Part shown: one piece after another, positions 8,728 through 17,761 of the stretch
Layout of the letters: each line of letters begins with the position of its first letter
Numbering within the stretch: position 1 is the stretch's first letter
Origin: Bradyrhizobium erythrophlei
GTDB taxonomy: Bacteria; Pseudomonadota; Alphaproteobacteria; Rhizobiales; Xanthobacteraceae
Length of the DNA stretch: 64,000 nt
NCBI RefSeq assembly: GCF_900129505.1
Contig: NZ_LT670818.1
Span: forward strand, 868,001 to 932,000
Direction: 5' to 3'
Program-made: the position numbers and the translations under genes
The notes under the pieces: model-generated
What the model saw: only the letters and a program-made list of their open reading frames with translations
Databases searched by the model: none
Told to the model about the DNA's origin: nothing

Positions 8728-9408
8728 TTAAGCCGCCTGCTTGTGCATGGCCCCGCTCGCCGAGGCCGATCCGCGGATCGCCTTCACCGAGCGTTCGATC
8801 GCGGCCCACAGCCGGCCGATCTCGGCCGCCGCACGCCCTTCCGCGTAATATTCGCGCGCGCCTTCGCCATGGCTGAGCGCCATCAACAGGTCGGCACGGT
8901 TGGTGATCTGGCCGCCCCAAACCGGCGCCCGGAATTTCGCCAGCGATTCACGCGCGATGGCAACGATCGGGCTCTCGGCATCGTCGCGGCGCGCGGGCGC
9001 ACCGTTGAGCACGACGGCATAGGGCTTGCGCGCGGCGCGGCAGGTCAGAATGGTTTCCTGCACGGCGTTGACGTCGAACACCCCCGGTCGGGCCGGAATG
9101 ATCACCATGGTGGCGTTCTTGATGGAATCCTCGACGACGGCCGACAGGTTCGGCGGCGTGTCGATGAAAACCCATTCAAAGCCCTCACGCTTCGCGGCTG
9201 CGACGATCCCGCTGACGGAATTGACCGCGGTCTTGATCGGCGGTTCGTTGGTGCCACGCAGCTTGTGCCACAGGGTCAGCGAGCCCTGCGGATCGGCATC
9301 GACAAGCAGCGTTGGCTTCGTTGATTTGTTGACATGCGCAGCAAGATGAGCAGCCAGGGTACTTTTGCCCGAGCCGCCTTTACGCGAAGCGAAAACAATG
9401 ACGTTCAT
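8728..9408 (-). CDS. Orphan ParA/MinD family ATPase
   Basis: A 226-residue deviant Walker ATPase. The P-loop KGGSGKST is at residues 10-17 with the signature lysine K10. DADPQGS (about 38-44) and IDTPP (about 83-87) are the switch motifs. Such proteins form dynamic gradients on nucleoid or membrane and position cargo. No parB gene or parS-like cluster lies beside it, so it is not the chromosomal parAB pair. An 18-bp palindrome with two GANTC sites lies about 37 bp before the start. Confidence 0.85.
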   Translation of the reverse strand: MNVIVFASRKGGSGKSTLAAHLAAHVNKSTKPTLLVDADPQGSLTLWHKLRGTNEPPIKTAVNSVSGIVAAAKREGFEWVFIDTPPNLSAVVEDSIKNATMVIIPARPGVFDVNAVQETILTCRAARKPYAVVLNGAPARRDDAESPIVAIARESLAKFRAPVWGGQITNRADLLMALSHGEGAREYYAEGRAAAEIGRLWAAIERSVKAIRGSASASGAMHKQAA

Positions 9409-9444
9409 ACCTTGGCCTCCAGATTGACCCCAGAAGCTGAAAAT

Positions 9445-9462
9445 GAATCAGCGCGCTGATTC
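9445..9462. promoter_or_regulatory. Palindrome with two GANTC sites upstream of parA
   Basis: GAATCAGCGCGCTGATTC is a perfect 18-bp palindrome. Each end is a GANTC site, the target of the cell-cycle adenine methyltransferase CcrM in alphaproteobacteria. It sits in the probable promoter of the ParA-like gene. Confidence 0.5.
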
Positions 9463-10050
9463 GTGAAAGAAAAATTTACAACCAATTGTGAGGCGCCCCC
9501 TGATTAATCCCAGGGGTTGGCTTTTGAGTCACACCGTGCGGCGCAGCAGGGGAGCGAGTCGTCACGCGATCTCTAAGGGGCCCCCGGCGTCAAACCCGTC
9601 GCATTCAACCTGCCCGAGCATCGGCGCAACCGGCTTTTGGAGCAAACCACGGCGTGTATCGAACAAAACGAGTCCGCTTCGCAGCGGATTGTACCTGCGA
9701 GGAGGCAGCGCCTGAAGGCGCCCTTTTGGACCGGCAAGCCCTGCTGCTCACTCTCCGAGGAGGGCGACTTCGCCGCATCCCGAAAGACGTGACCTTCATG
9801 ACTCGTGACCGCGCTAGCGCGGGATGACTTTTGATTGAATCGATCCGTCCGCGTTCCCTTCACCTCTCCCCGTCGGGGAGAGGTGAGCAGAGCCCGCGAA
9901 CTAACCAAGACTCATCATGCGCTGGCGCGTCTCCCGCACCATGAGAGGCACCTTTCGCGCGGTCCTCGATTCACATTGTTCGAGATTCGAGCAGAGCGTC
10001 AGAACGCCGCAGCCGCCTCGGCACGCCGGCCGTGAAGTCCAGCGTCGCGG
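9463..10050. other. Noncoding stretch between parA and the small secreted protein
   Basis: No ORF here has a convincing start, composition or family. At 9861-9885 there is a perfect hairpin CACCTCTCCCC-GTC-GGGGAGAGGTG, one of a dispersed GGGGAGAGG family that also occurs near 49193 and 54886-55015. The rest (9540-9800) looks like degraded intergenic sequence. Confidence 0.5.
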
Positions 10051-10386
10051 TCACTCCTCGTCAGACCTGGACTTCCTGGTTTTTTTGACCGGCTTTTTGG
10101 AATCTTCCGGCCTGATGCTCATCGGCCTGCCGGCATTGACCGGGGTCGCTGCGGCCTCGGAGTCCCTGAAGAAGACACGGCAGGGAGGGCTGAGCTGCGA
10201 CTTGTTCTGGATCATGCAGACCGTGATGCGGTCGACGTCGGGAACGAACGCGCCGCAAATGCGCATCGCGTCGCCGCTGCAGGCTTGCTCCTGCTCGGGC
10301 GTATAAGCCTGGCTTGCCGCGGGCCAGATCGACACCGCCACCGCCAACATCAAGCCGAGCTGGAAGTTTCTGGACCGGACAGCCAT
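10051..10386 (-). CDS. Small secreted Cys-containing protein
   Basis: A 111-residue protein from ATG at 10386. Residues 1-27 form a signal peptide ending AASQA. The mature part begins YTPEQEQACSGDAMRIC and has four cysteines (near residues 36, 44, 57 and 69), suggesting two disulphides in the periplasm. The C-terminal 30 residues are basic and polar. The pattern resembles short Cys-repeat proteins common in Bradyrhizobium relatives with no assigned role. A start at 10407 would add seven residues. Confidence 0.65.
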   Translation of the reverse strand: MAVRSRNFQLGLMLAVAVSIWPAASQAYTPEQEQACSGDAMRICGAFVPDVDRITVCMIQNKSQLSPPCRVFFRDSEAAATPVNAGRPMSIRPEDSKKPVKKTRKSRSDEE

Positions 10387-10535
10387 CGCGAATCCCCCCC
10401 AAAGCATTGCTGACGAGAATTGTGAGTGAAGGTCGGCGGATTAGCAAGAAGGGCGGAAATTTCGCCTCGACGTGTGTCGTGGAAAGCACGGCATTTCGCT
10501 TCGATAATAGCTTTCGCGCGAAATGGCTTCGAGGA

Positions 10536-10581
10536 GTGGTACAGTTGGGTGGGCTCGAACCACCGACCTCCTGTTCCACAG
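10536..10581. repeat. Left attachment repeat (3' fragment of tRNA-His)
   Basis: These 46 bp are identical to 35681-35726. They cover the tRNA-His sequence from the anticodon region to the CCA end plus one or two bases. After 10581 the sequence diverges, so this copy is not a functional tRNA gene. It marks the distal junction formed when the island inserted at the tRNA 3' end. Confidence 0.9.
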
Positions 10582-10786
10582 TTAGTTTTTCTGGATTTTC
10601 ATTGCTTTCTTTGAAATACTGCGGATTACGAAAAACTCTTGATTCGCATGAGCTTATTGCTTCACGATGCTCTCTGAAATTCTACCTCTTTCACGCCAAT
10701 CTGCTTGCTATTTGCTTGCTAGAATTTCGCCTGTGAAGCTAACTGCCCTGGGGACGGAGCCAAACAGCTCACATCGGCGCGAAAAG

Positions 10787-10879
10787 CCGTCCGAACCGTC
10801 CGGCACCGCCCAAACTCAAGTAATACAGGTACTTTCTGCATCTATCGCGAACCGTCCGCGGATGTCCATCAGCCGTCCG
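10787..10879 (+). promoter_or_regulatory. Four CCGTCCG repeats before the integrase
   Basis: CCGTCCG occurs at about 10787, 10796, 10852 and 10873, all in the same orientation and within 110 bp of the integrase start. Placement between the attachment repeat and int is where arm-type integrase or excisionase sites usually lie. The rest of 10582-10895 shows no gene. Confidence 0.35.
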
Positions 10880-10895
10880 CCAAAATGGAGCAGCT

Positions 10896-12263
10896 ATGCG
10901 CAAGGCAACCGACCGCGCTTTAACAAAACGCTTAGTTGATGGCCTCGTGCTTCAAGCAAAAGCCTACCCGCAATTCGATGCGAACCTCGCTGGCTTCGGC
11001 GTGCGCGTGCACCCCACGGGTCGTAAGACCTATTTCGTGCAATATCGTAATAAGCACGCCCGCTCGCGTTGGTTTCTCTTGGGAGTTCACGGCACGATCA
11101 CCGTCGAGCAGGCCAGAAGCGACGCGAAGGCCGTGTTGCAGGCGGTCGCGCAAGGTCACGATCCGGCGGATGCAAGAACGGCATTCCGTAGGGCTCCGGA
11201 TATGAACGAGCTTCTGAATCGGTACGTCGCGGACCACGTTCGCAAGCGCAACAAGCCTTCCGTCCGTGCGGAACTGGAGCGCGTGGTCGAGCGGTATATC
11301 CGCCCCACGCTTGGCCTGCTCAAGGTGGCTGCAATCACTCGGGGGGATATCGAGAAGCTCCACCGGTCGATGGCAGCAACTCCAAGGCAGGCGAACATCG
11401 TCCGCGCAATGTGCTCTAAGGTGTTCAATCTCGCCGAAGAGTGGGAATATCGCCCCGAGGGAACGAACCCTTGCCGGAAGATCGCACGCTATCCCGAACG
11501 TCACCGGGAACGGTTTCTTTCGGCGGGCGAGTTGGAGAGACTTGGCGCCGTCCTTCGCCGAGCTGAAGGCGAGGGATTGCCCTGGACAATCAAGGCTGAG
11601 GGAAAGGCTACGGCCAAGCACTTGCCCGGTGAGCAGCATCGGCGGACGATCTACCCCAGAGTCGTTACCGCGACTGTGGAATTACTGCTATTTACGGGGT
11701 GCCGCTTATCAGAGGTGCTCGGCATGCGCTGGGAGCACGTCGACCTCGCGGCCGGGTCTATTCTCTTGCCAAACACCAAGGCTGGCCGGCAGCAAACGGT
11801 AGCGATCAACGCACCGGCGAGGCGAGTGCTGCTTGCCCTTCGTCCCGCTTGCATTCAGGCGAGCCCTTGGGTGCTGCCTAACCGTTCAAGAGTAGTGGCG
11901 GCCGGTCAGGAAGCGAACGAAACGCTAGGCCTTGAAAGGCCGCAACGATCGTCAGACGGACCACTTAAGAAAGATGCTATGGAAGCGGCCTGGCAGAAGA
12001 TCCGGGCTGTCGCCGGCTTGGATGACGTTCATCTTCATGACCTGCGGCATACCGTCGGCACGTATGCTGGCCAGTCAGGTGCCAATGCCTTTTTGGTGCG
12101 TGACCTCCTGCGGCACAGCGATTTGTCGATGACGCACCGTTACGTCAATCAGTCGGAAGATCCGGTGCGAACTCTTAGCGACCTAGTCGGCCAGCGAATC
12201 GCCGCAAGCCTTGAGGGAGGCAAGACCGCGGACGTGGTGCCCATCCGAAAGCTCACGACATAA
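10896..12263 (+). CDS. Tyrosine recombinase/integrase of the island
   Basis: A 455-residue phage-type integrase. An N-terminal arm-binding region with a GFGVRVHPTGRKTY segment (about 1-95) is followed by a core-binding domain (about 100-200) and the catalytic domain. The catalytic residues are R270, K295, H381-R384 (HDLRH), H407 and nucleophile Y416. It inserts and excises DNA at the tRNA-His attachment site. All active-site residues are present, so it may be functional. It lies at the end distal to the intact tRNA and points into the island. Confidence 0.93.
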   Translation: MRKATDRALTKRLVDGLVLQAKAYPQFDANLAGFGVRVHPTGRKTYFVQYRNKHARSRWFLLGVHGTITVEQARSDAKAVLQAVAQGHDPADARTAFRRAPDMNELLNRYVADHVRKRNKPSVRAELERVVERYIRPTLGLLKVAAITRGDIEKLHRSMAATPRQANIVRAMCSKVFNLAEEWEYRPEGTNPCRKIARYPERHRERFLSAGELERLGAVLRRAEGEGLPWTIKAEGKATAKHLPGEQHRRTIYPRVVTATVELLLFTGCRLSEVLGMRWEHVDLAAGSILLPNTKAGRQQTVAINAPARRVLLALRPACIQASPWVLPNRSRVVAAGQEANETLGLERPQRSSDGPLKKDAMEAAWQKIRAVAGLDDVHLHDLRHTVGTYAGQSGANAFLVRDLLRHSDLSMTHRYVNQSEDPVRTLSDLVGQRIAASLEGGKTADVVPIRKLTT

Positions 12264-12438
12264 AGTGATGATAGTGCCGGCGCGACTTGGGCCGCCAGCA
12301 GTCGCCCGAGACGCGGAAGTACTCTCTACCCCAGAAATTTAAGTTGTGTTTACAATGCGACTCGCTCGCCCACAAGGTGCCCTTGGGCGTCATTGATGCG
12401 AGGCGAAATATTAGACCCAACGGGGCACGGAGGGCGCA

Positions 12439-12861
12439 ATGGGAAATCTAGCAAATTTTAGGTATTTGATCGCGACCGTAATTCTAGTCGGACATCTTGG
12501 TTCGAGCACATTGCTCATAAGTTTCTGGTTGGCAGGCGGCTACACCTTCGATGAGATGATCAATGTGTTCGCTGTCATTGCTCCAATGTTTGCAGTTTAC
12601 CTTTCTTTGATGATCAATTTCGCTTTCAATGACCCTTTGAAAAACGAACCGCCCCTAAACCCGCTCGCAAAGCTATTCGCATCAGTTTTTCCAATTGCAT
12701 TCTCGCTGATGATGATGCTTGCCATCACCCTCAAGGCGTTCAATGCCGGGCTGCAATCGATCGATCATCTGATAAAATTTCTAGGCATAATCGAAACTGT
12801 CATGGGCACCTATGTCGCAACGGTCGTCAAAAACCTATTTCCGCCGCCGCTGGCTCAATGA
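12439..12861 (+). CDS. Hypothetical four-helix membrane protein
   Basis: A 140-residue protein with about four hydrophobic helices (near residues 8-30, 38-62, 80-103 and 112-132) and short loops. No family recognised. It is AT-rich compared with the chromosome. Its 3' end overlaps the end of the convergent PDZ gene by a few bases. A small helical membrane protein in a defence island could be an effector, but no motif supports that. Confidence 0.6.
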   Translation: MGNLANFRYLIATVILVGHLGSSTLLISFWLAGGYTFDEMINVFAVIAPMFAVYLSLMINFAFNDPLKNEPPLNPLAKLFASVFPIAFSLMMMLAITLKAFNAGLQSIDHLIKFLGIIETVMGTYVATVVKNLFPPPLAQ

Positions 12862-14675
12862 CTACTAGCTTCAGCACGCGCGAGCGCATTTACGATCTTC
12901 TGTAAAGTTGCCCTGGCTTCTGCAGGAAAATCAACTTCTGTATTGCCCTTAAATGCCTCATCGGGAGGGGGCCCATTGCCGACTCCGGATGCATAGCTAG
13001 GCTCTATGATTGCATGCACTTCTGTCTGAGACGGGACGATGTCTAAATAGATAACTTCCCAGTAGCTACGGGCCTTGATGATTATATTTTTGCTTCCATG
13101 AATTTTGACTTGAATTAGGCTCCCGTTTTGAACAAGAAAATCGATCTTCGGCAGCTCTCCGATAACACTTCTCAGCGCGGCCTCGATAGCTGCAGGTGTC
13201 AAATTTGTAGAAAGGGGACCTGACAATACACCCGTAACACCGTTCTCTGGCTGCACGACTGGAGCGCGAGCATACCCTGAGTTCTCGCACCTTCCGGACA
13301 TCACCAATCCATCACGAACTCCCACCTCGCAGTGTCCTTCTCTAAAATTCATCACGACATCCGCTGCCGAATACCCATATAGCCGATGAATAATACGCTC
13401 CAACTTCGCAACTACTACCTGGCTCGTCATCGGCGTATCAATGTTATTCGCTCGAGTATTACGTACACCGATAGTCAGCTTAAGCCTCGGATGCGTAGCG
13501 TCCTCTGCATCTTGCGCTAAATCGAGGTTTTCGACGTTTCTACATATCTCCTCATCAGAAAACCCACCTCCAGGCTTGGGCCGTTGAGTTGCGTTCGGGT
13601 CCCCCTCCCGTCTTCGCGCCGCAACCCAATACTCATAGTTTCTCTCTGCTGCCCTGAGCACAAGCTCAAAGCGCGGCTTCGCAACGCCCCGCAAATCATC
13701 GCCCCCTCCCGAGATGCCATAGCCGCGTCGAACAAATTGGCATGCGTCTTTCAGGATCTCGGGTCGACGCGCTCCCCATAGCCTGTCGAGAAAGGCGGCC
13801 CGAAAATTCTTGATGTCGACATACCTGTATAGGCCCGAGCCAATGATCTCTCTTATCAGGGCTGCATCCCGCCTAAGAATCATGGGAGGCAATCGCGCAT
13901 CGAACTCCAAATTGTGCCCGAACTCTGACAAGTATCGGATCACTTTAGTGATTGCATAGCGACAGTTGGCCTGGGTTCGGGTTCGAAGCCGATAGACTCC
14001 AGCAGGAAGAAGTACCTCCACCATCGTAAGTTGATCGGCCGTGAGACGAGTGAGATTTGGTTCCCCCGGATAGAAGAGACCGTCGGTCAAAACAACACCG
14101 CGGCTCACCAAATCATACTTAACCACGTCGCAATTGTCGCTCACTGGCAGCGCTATCACCCTCAAGATTGCAGTTCCGGCTAATCTCGTCGTCGTCTCAG
14201 AACGCCCTCGAACTGAGATGTCTCCTCGCGCGAACGATTTTGGCTTTGGCCACTTCGTTTGAGCTTCCAGTGTAACCGGAAATATGCGCGTTGCATTATC
14301 TCGGACAACGCTTACTTCCGCTACTTCCCCGGGCTTTCGGAGAGACAGTGCCTCGCGCAGATCCGAAAATTTTGTGATTGCTCTGTCATCCAACCTTACG
14401 ATCCGATCTCCCGACTCAATTCCTGCATTGTCGGCCGGCCCATTTTCTCTGACCTCTCTGACTTCAGCTCCAGTTATGCTGCCCTTATTCGCGCTTTGAC
14501 TGTACTCAGGGTCGGGGTCGTAGAAACTTAAACCCAGTGCCGCCCTATCAGGCCCCGCTGCCCCTTCGTCGACTTGAAACACAGCAAGAAGAATGGCGAG
14601 TATCAGGGACGTTGAAATTCTTCTCGCGAGCGCGATCGGTATAGCCGCCCTGAAACCAATCTCAGACACCAGCAT
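12855..14675 (-). CDS. Exported PDZ-domain protein, last gene of the defence operon
   Basis: A 606-residue protein. A hydrophobic segment near residues 20-40 looks like a signal peptide or anchor. A PDZ domain follows at about 45-130 (GPADNAGIESGDRIVRLDD is its carboxylate-binding-loop side). No protease domain precedes it, so it is not a DegP-type enzyme. The remaining 470 residues match no family I recognise. ATG at 14675 is chosen because GAGGGGAG lies 7 bp before it. Only 22 bp separate it from the Abi_C-like gene upstream, suggesting cotranscription with the GHKL-Z1-AIPR genes. A cell-envelope protein here is unexpected. Confidence 0.6.
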   Translation of the reverse strand: MLVSEIGFRAAIPIALARRISTSLILAILLAVFQVDEGAAGPDRAALGLSFYDPDPEYSQSANKGSITGAEVREVRENGPADNAGIESGDRIVRLDDRAITKFSDLREALSLRKPGEVAEVSVVRDNATRIFPVTLEAQTKWPKPKSFARGDISVRGRSETTTRLAGTAILRVIALPVSDNCDVVKYDLVSRGVVLTDGLFYPGEPNLTRLTADQLTMVEVLLPAGVYRLRTRTQANCRYAITKVIRYLSEFGHNLEFDARLPPMILRRDAALIREIIGSGLYRYVDIKNFRAAFLDRLWGARRPEILKDACQFVRRGYGISGGGDDLRGVAKPRFELVLRAAERNYEYWVAARRREGDPNATQRPKPGGGFSDEEICRNVENLDLAQDAEDATHPRLKLTIGVRNTRANNIDTPMTSQVVVAKLERIIHRLYGYSAADVVMNFREGHCEVGVRDGLVMSGRCENSGYARAPVVQPENGVTGVLSGPLSTNLTPAAIEAALRSVIGELPKIDFLVQNGSLIQVKIHGSKNIIIKARSYWEVIYLDIVPSQTEVHAIIEPSYASGVGNGPPPDEAFKGNTEVDFPAEARATLQKIVNALARAEASSH

Positions 14676-14697
14676 GGTCACGCTCCCCTCTTTCCGC

Positions 14698-15891
14698 TTA
14701 CCCCTTCGACGCTGGCGAGGTTGATCGACCGCCTGCGTCGGTCTGCCGCGCCTCCCACGTAGCTACGAGAAATGTCGCCATTGCGCCGGCAAGATTCACC
14801 GCGAGTTCCGCATGTCGGGCTTGTGGACGCGCCCGTTTTGGGCCGGGGCTGTGTGCATCGCTCAATTTGTTGCGCAGAGCGCCCAGCGACTCGACGACGG
14901 ACTGGCAGCTTCCGAGAATTTGCTTGAAGACCTGCTCGGTGTGGCCATCAGGCGCGAGCTTCAAAACCTTCGCAAGTTTGCGGTAAAGCACCGGCAGATC
15001 GTCAGTCTCCTGCCAAGTCTCGCCCGCCTGATCCAGAATCCATTTGCTGACATCCTCTAACAACGTGCGGGCAAGTGTGATGGCTCCTGCCGGCTCCGAA
15101 GCGCGCCGCTCCAATGCCATGGTCCAGCGCGCGTGCACCTGGGTTGGGTCGAATGCTGCTAGCGTCGCCGAAATGCTTTCGTCCGCCGGAGATCCGGTCG
15201 AGGCTGATCGAACGGTGTAGAACGGACTCCCCGAGATTCGACCCGCCGGAGCCAAGGTGTAGCCATCGTGACGCAACAAGTCATTAATCTGCTCGGCCAG
15301 CTTGACCTGCTCTGGCCCCGAGCGAGTCTCCGGCGCGGTGACCGCCGCGAGCAACTTGAATAACTGCGCGCGAGAGCACGTCAGCACACCAAGTGCCTCC
15401 AACACGTCGCGGTTTGAGAGGTCATCGTTCCGAACAGTGTGCCGATGGAGATAGTCTTCAAGCGTCGCCTCGCTGCTCGGGTGTGGCGCGCGCAACGACG
15501 CGATGGGCCAAAGACCTCGAATGAGCTCCATGTCCTCGATCTCGCGCGCGAGCGGCAGCCGATCGAATAGGGCGATAAGGCGTCGCCGCGTGAGCGTTGT
15601 CACCGGCGGCCCTTTAAGCTCGTCGATCTTGGCCAACTGCTCCCCTAGTTGAAAATGGCTCTCCTCGGATGTGAGCTGGCGGGCACTCGCTAACACCTGA
15701 TCCGCTGAAACAACTGCGAGCCGCTTCTGGGCATATTTGTACTTGCTTGCGAAAGCTTCCTGTTCCTCGCCATCGCCCAGATTGAGACGCCGGCATAAGC
15801 CTGGAACGTCATAGGCTTTCGTGTCGGCAATCGCCGACGCGAGCAGATGACATAGCTCTTTGAGCATGGCAGGCGGGCAGGAAGTGGACAT
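14698..15891 (-). CDS. Abortive-infection (Abi_C-like) family protein
   Basis: A 397-residue protein. The C-terminal 130 residues carry the Abi_C-type pattern: ARTLLEDVSKWIL, then LPVLYRKLAKVLKL, then SVVESLGALRNKLSDAH, and finally HAELAVNLAGAMATFLV. This domain occurs in abortive-infection proteins and in many defence-island genes; its biochemistry is not settled. The N-terminal 250 residues are unassigned. ATG at 15891 is used because it begins 20 bp after the AIPR stop, whereas the longer ORF would overlap AIPR. It probably belongs to the same minus-strand operon. Confidence 0.65.
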   Translation of the reverse strand: MSTSCPPAMLKELCHLLASAIADTKAYDVPGLCRRLNLGDGEEQEAFASKYKYAQKRLAVVSADQVLASARQLTSEESHFQLGEQLAKIDELKGPPVTTLTRRRLIALFDRLPLAREIEDMELIRGLWPIASLRAPHPSSEATLEDYLHRHTVRNDDLSNRDVLEALGVLTCSRAQLFKLLAAVTAPETRSGPEQVKLAEQINDLLRHDGYTLAPAGRISGSPFYTVRSASTGSPADESISATLAAFDPTQVHARWTMALERRASEPAGAITLARTLLEDVSKWILDQAGETWQETDDLPVLYRKLAKVLKLAPDGHTEQVFKQILGSCQSVVESLGALRNKLSDAHSPGPKRARPQARHAELAVNLAGAMATFLVATWEARQTDAGGRSTSPASKG

Positions 15892-15910
15892 CGTAACCGG
15901 TGCGGCTAGC

Positions 15911-17761
15911 CTAGCGGATGATCGCTGCTTCGTCGTTCTGGACCTTGGAGCGTCTCGATCCACGGCCAGCGGAGGCTGCCGTTCTGGAAAGTTCGGCTGG
16001 AAGCTCAATTGGCAAGTCGAACGCCAATTCCCGGAGCGCATCGCGACACTCGATCTTCTTTGCCCACTCGCTCACCATGCGGTTACCTGCCGTCTTTCGA
16101 AGCGCCTTGTCGATCTTCCCCACCCAGCTCTCAAGAAGCTTATTCAGCTCAGGTGATATCGCCTGACGCGTCCAGATCACTTCAAAATCAATGCGTCCGC
16201 CGCACGCCCACGAAAGGCACGCAACGGTGTACGCAACAATGTTCGCCTGAAAGGCGGCAAACTTCTTTGCTCGTACGATAGATAGAGTGGCTCGGAAGAG
16301 GATCGCCTTCGCAACGAATGCCTTAAACCAGGTTGTATCCGGCTCAAACCCATCCGGATGCTCGTCCTTGAGGGCCTGCATGAAGAATTGAAAGTTCTTC
16401 TGATTACCAAAGCTCACCTGGTGCGCCTGGCCCTCCCAGGCATTCAGGTATTTCGCAAGATCGGTCTTCGAGAACCTGCGCTCCTTTGGAGTTTCCTGTG
16501 CAAACCGTCGCTTCTGACGCGCGGCGAATGACGCTTTCAACTCTGCTGCGCCATAGCTTCCGCGAGCGCGCTCATAGAACCAGCGGCCCTTGCCATCGGG
16601 CAACCAGGTGTTGTTGGCGAGCTTTTCAACGGTGACGTGGAACGGATCATTTGCGGAGAAGTCTGCGGGCTGAACCGTATTCTGGCTGTTGGCTGATTTC
16701 GAGACCGCGGCGACCATCTCGTCAAGGTCCGCTCCGCCGACGCAGATGATCTTCGCCGGCACAGAGATCCCTTCGAGCTTGGCCCCGTCATGTCGCTTGG
16801 CGCGATGCAGGCTGGCGGTGGTCTGACCGCCATTGACGATCTGCAGGCCTCGTACCGACTTGATCCGGAACTGGCCAATCCCGGTATCCTCCACGTCCAT
16901 CGCGTCAACGGTTGCGACAATGCCGTTGTTGTATGCGAGGAAGCGATGAGGGAGATCGCGAATCGTAGATCGAAGCCCTGCATTGACGCTTTTGCGACCG
17001 CGCAGCCCAAGAAACGCTCGCACGTTCAGTTCGAGCAATCGAGTGCCGTACTTCTCGTAGATGTCCGCGAGCAGCACGCCCGGTATAGAGGCCAAATAGG
17101 CGTCATAGTCGGCAGTTTCCGATGAAGCCTTGAGACAAGGGAGCGGGCCGCCGGGTTCGGCGCTGAAATCCACCACAATGTCGTCTCGGCGCAGTCCCTG
17201 TCCGAGGATTCGCTGGAGCCGTTCGATGCCGAATAGATCGACAATGACGCGCGTCCCGTCAAAAGCCTTCTTGAGATCGATCGATCTGAGGCCTGTGAGT
17301 CCATCGGATAGAAGGACGACCCGGAGAACACCGATCTGTTCGCGCGCTTCATATATATGCCGCGCCAACTCGCTCGCGTCGGTATTGGACGGTTCGATCT
17401 TCGTGTGAAGTCCCTTGCAGCTGCATTCGTAGAATTTCATCGCCTGCTGAAGGGCGCTCAGGATTTCGTCGCGATCCAAGGCCCGCGGCGGGACCTCTCC
17501 CGTGTGGATCGTCGTCACGAGTATGAGACGTTCCTCATCCTCGGGAATGGAGTAGCCGGTTATCTTGTACTTCGCTCGGGCAAAGTTGCCCTCCTGCCAC
17601 AGGAGCGTGGGGTTCTCGATCGCACCTTCGTCACCCAGGCGATCCAGAACGATGCGGGTGAACTCTTCCTCGCTATAGATACTGCCATCGCCGGATTGGA
17701 TCGCTTCGTCGACCTCGCCCGCAAGTTCGCGGGCGAAGGCATTCATTGCTTCGTCACTCAT
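15911..17761 (-). CDS. AIPR family abortive-phage-infection protein
   Basis: A 616-residue protein of the AIPR family. The signature region lies at about residues 245-320: LLELNVRAFLGLRGRKSVN, then FLAYNNGIVA, then LQIVNGGQTTASL. AIPR genes are repeatedly found in R-M-like operons and next to Z1 proteins; the activity is not known with certainty. The ATG overlaps the stop of the PD-(D/E)XK gene by 4 bp, so the two are translationally coupled. Length is normal and no frameshift is visible. Confidence 0.85.
   Translation of the reverse strand: MSDEAMNAFARELAGEVDEAIQSGDGSIYSEEEFTRIVLDRLGDEGAIENPTLLWQEGNFARAKYKITGYSIPEDEERLILVTTIHTGEVPPRALDRDEILSALQQAMKFYECSCKGLHTKIEPSNTDASELARHIYEAREQIGVLRVVLLSDGLTGLRSIDLKKAFDGTRVIVDLFGIERLQRILGQGLRRDDIVVDFSAEPGGPLPCLKASSETADYDAYLASIPGVLLADIYEKYGTRLLELNVRAFLGLRGRKSVNAGLRSTIRDLPHRFLAYNNGIVATVDAMDVEDTGIGQFRIKSVRGLQIVNGGQTTASLHRAKRHDGAKLEGISVPAKIICVGGADLDEMVAAVSKSANSQNTVQPADFSANDPFHVTVEKLANNTWLPDGKGRWFYERARGSYGAAELKASFAARQKRRFAQETPKERRFSKTDLAKYLNAWEGQAHQVSFGNQKNFQFFMQALKDEHPDGFEPDTTWFKAFVAKAILFRATLSIVRAKKFAAFQANIVAYTVACLSWACGGRIDFEVIWTRQAISPELNKLLESWVGKIDKALRKTAGNRMVSEWAKKIECRDALRELAFDLPIELPAELSRTAASAGRGSRRSKVQNDEAAIIR

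Noticed and set aside
8728..9408. Chromosomal parA of a parAB operon
   Set aside because: No parB follows and no parS-like sites were seen nearby; it is an orphan family member.
10536..10581. Second tRNA-His gene
   Set aside because: Only the 3' part is present; the D arm and 5' acceptor strand are missing, so it is an attachment-site fragment.
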